Positions 63,270 through 64,000 of a stretch of DNA of 64,000 nucleotides are shown here, piece after piece. Both the position numbers and the translations under genes were made by a program. Below the pieces are notes generated by a model. It made no database searches. It had not been told where the DNA came from and was given only the letters and a program-made list of their open reading frames with translations. Source of the stretch: Oryzias latipes (lineage: Eukaryota; Chordata; Actinopteri; Beloniformes; Adrianichthyidae); NCBI RefSeq assembly GCF_002234675.1, contig NC_019868.2, forward strand, positions 27,356,293 to 27,420,292. Direction: 5' to 3'. The first letter of the stretch is position 1; every line of letters starts with the position of its first letter.

Positions 63270-63660
63270 GGCGGTGACGCAGCAGTTAGTGTTCTTGCCT
63301 CATTGTCCTTGTGGTAGAGGGTTGTGAGTTCAAATTTCAGTTCACCCAGTGGGTCAATTGCAGGGAGTAAATTCCACATACCTAGGTGTGTGACAGCTAA
63401 TGGGACTAACTTTTAACTTTAACTTCAACTTCAACTTCAACTCCCCGTGCATGCATGGGTTTTCTCCGGGGACTCCGGCTTCCTCCCACAGTCCAAAAAC
63501 ATGCTTCATAAGTGGATTGATGATTCTAAGTTGTCCCTAAGTGTGAATGTGAGCGTGCATGGGTGCCAGTGAGGGATGGGGCAGCCGTGGTGCAGCGGTA
63601 GCTTTTGGCAAGACACTAAACTCCACCTGCCTCTGGTAGTTATGGATGGGAAATTAAAAT
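63270..63660 (+). mobile_element. Common teleost repeat with tRNA-like head
   Basis: GGCGGTGACGCAGCAGTTAG, GTTGTGAGTTCAAATTTCAG, an (AACTTC)n stretch at about 63,410-63,440, CTCCCCGTGCATGCATGGGT, TTCTCCGGGGACTCCGGCTT and CCTCCCACAGTCCAAAAACA. A second GCAGCCGTGGTGCAGCGGTAG-type head at about 63,580 starts another degraded copy. Confidence 0.75.
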
Positions 63661-63814
63661 GTATTTTAACAGATAATATTTGAGATGAAAGAACCATGGA
63701 ACCACACAGATTACCTGCTTCCTTACCTGTCTAATGCTGGTTAACTGACCCATATATTCTGCAGAGGCTGCGACCTGTTTCACTGAGACCCAGAAACACA
63801 CAGGCCTTTATTTA

Positions 63815-63880
63815 CTTAAACTTTATTTATAAAGCACTTTTCATACAAAGATTCTGTAATGCTTTACATATTAAAAGCTT
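63815..63880. repeat. Fragment of a TTTATAAAGCACTTTTCATAC repeat tail (core AAAGCACTTTTCATAC)
   Basis: ACTTTATTTATAAAGCACTT and AATGCTTTACATATTAAAAG form a commonly seen fish repeat tail. Boundaries unclear; the AT-rich sequence to the window end has no other feature. Confidence 0.4.
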
Positions 63881-64000
63881 TTTTTTTACTTTAAAGCTAA
63901 TAGCACAACAAAGACCTTCACAAAAATAAAGAAACAAATAAAAGAATACATAAACTCTGAATGTCTACATCCTTTAACATAAAACTAAAAACAGACATTA

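Overview
The window is vertebrate nuclear DNA, almost certainly from a teleost fish. The genes are split by GT-AG introns, the intergenic DNA is AT-rich, and it is full of teleost-type interspersed repeats (tRNA-derived SINEs, hAT-like and Tc1-like remnants, MITEs, long AC/AT microsatellites). The most abundant repeat (family 1 below) looks like one I associate with medaka-type (Oryzias) genomes. That genus-level guess is low confidence.

Five protein-coding genes can be read, two of them cut by the window. (1) rell2, minus strand, about 0.5-4.9 kb: three coding exons and a probable 5' UTR exon, with the 3' end off the left edge. (2) trappc11, plus strand, about 14.1-28.9 kb: complete, 29 coding exons, 1,123 codons. 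(3) spdl1 (Spindly), plus strand, about 29.7-34.5 kb: complete, 13 coding exons, 573 codons, ending in a CAAX box. (4) sil1, plus strand, about 35.9-41.0 kb: complete, 11 coding exons, 463 codons. (5) uvssa, plus strand, about 42.0 kb to beyond the right edge: eight coding exons seen, 464 codons so far, with a 14.3 kb intron. Exon borders were set by reading splice sites and keeping phase; every junction of the complete genes closes in frame.

The genes are ordinary housekeeping or signalling genes with no shared pathway: RELT-family receptor, ER-to-Golgi tethering, kinetochore dynein adaptor, BiP nucleotide exchange, and transcription-coupled repair. The four plus-strand genes are tightly spaced (0.8-1.5 kb apart). 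The 5-14 kb stretch and the large uvssa intron hold the repeats and the noncoding sequence that looks regulatory.

The large uvssa intron, and the sequence past its exon 8, contain several segments of 250-800 bp that are low in recognisable repeats and dense in homeodomain, TALE and E-box-like words. In mammals UVSSA neighbours the homeobox gene NKX1-1, so these may be long-range enhancers of a neighbour; this is an inference. Repeats include eight copies of one TIR element family, five copies of a second, three copies of a short CCCTTGTGCTATC-ended MITE (one inside a triple nest), a SINE with an intact 21-bp target duplication, a 46-bp snap-back palindrome and a template-switch-like tandem duplication beside a CTCF-like site. 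I see no CRISPR array, operon, prophage or novel protein system.
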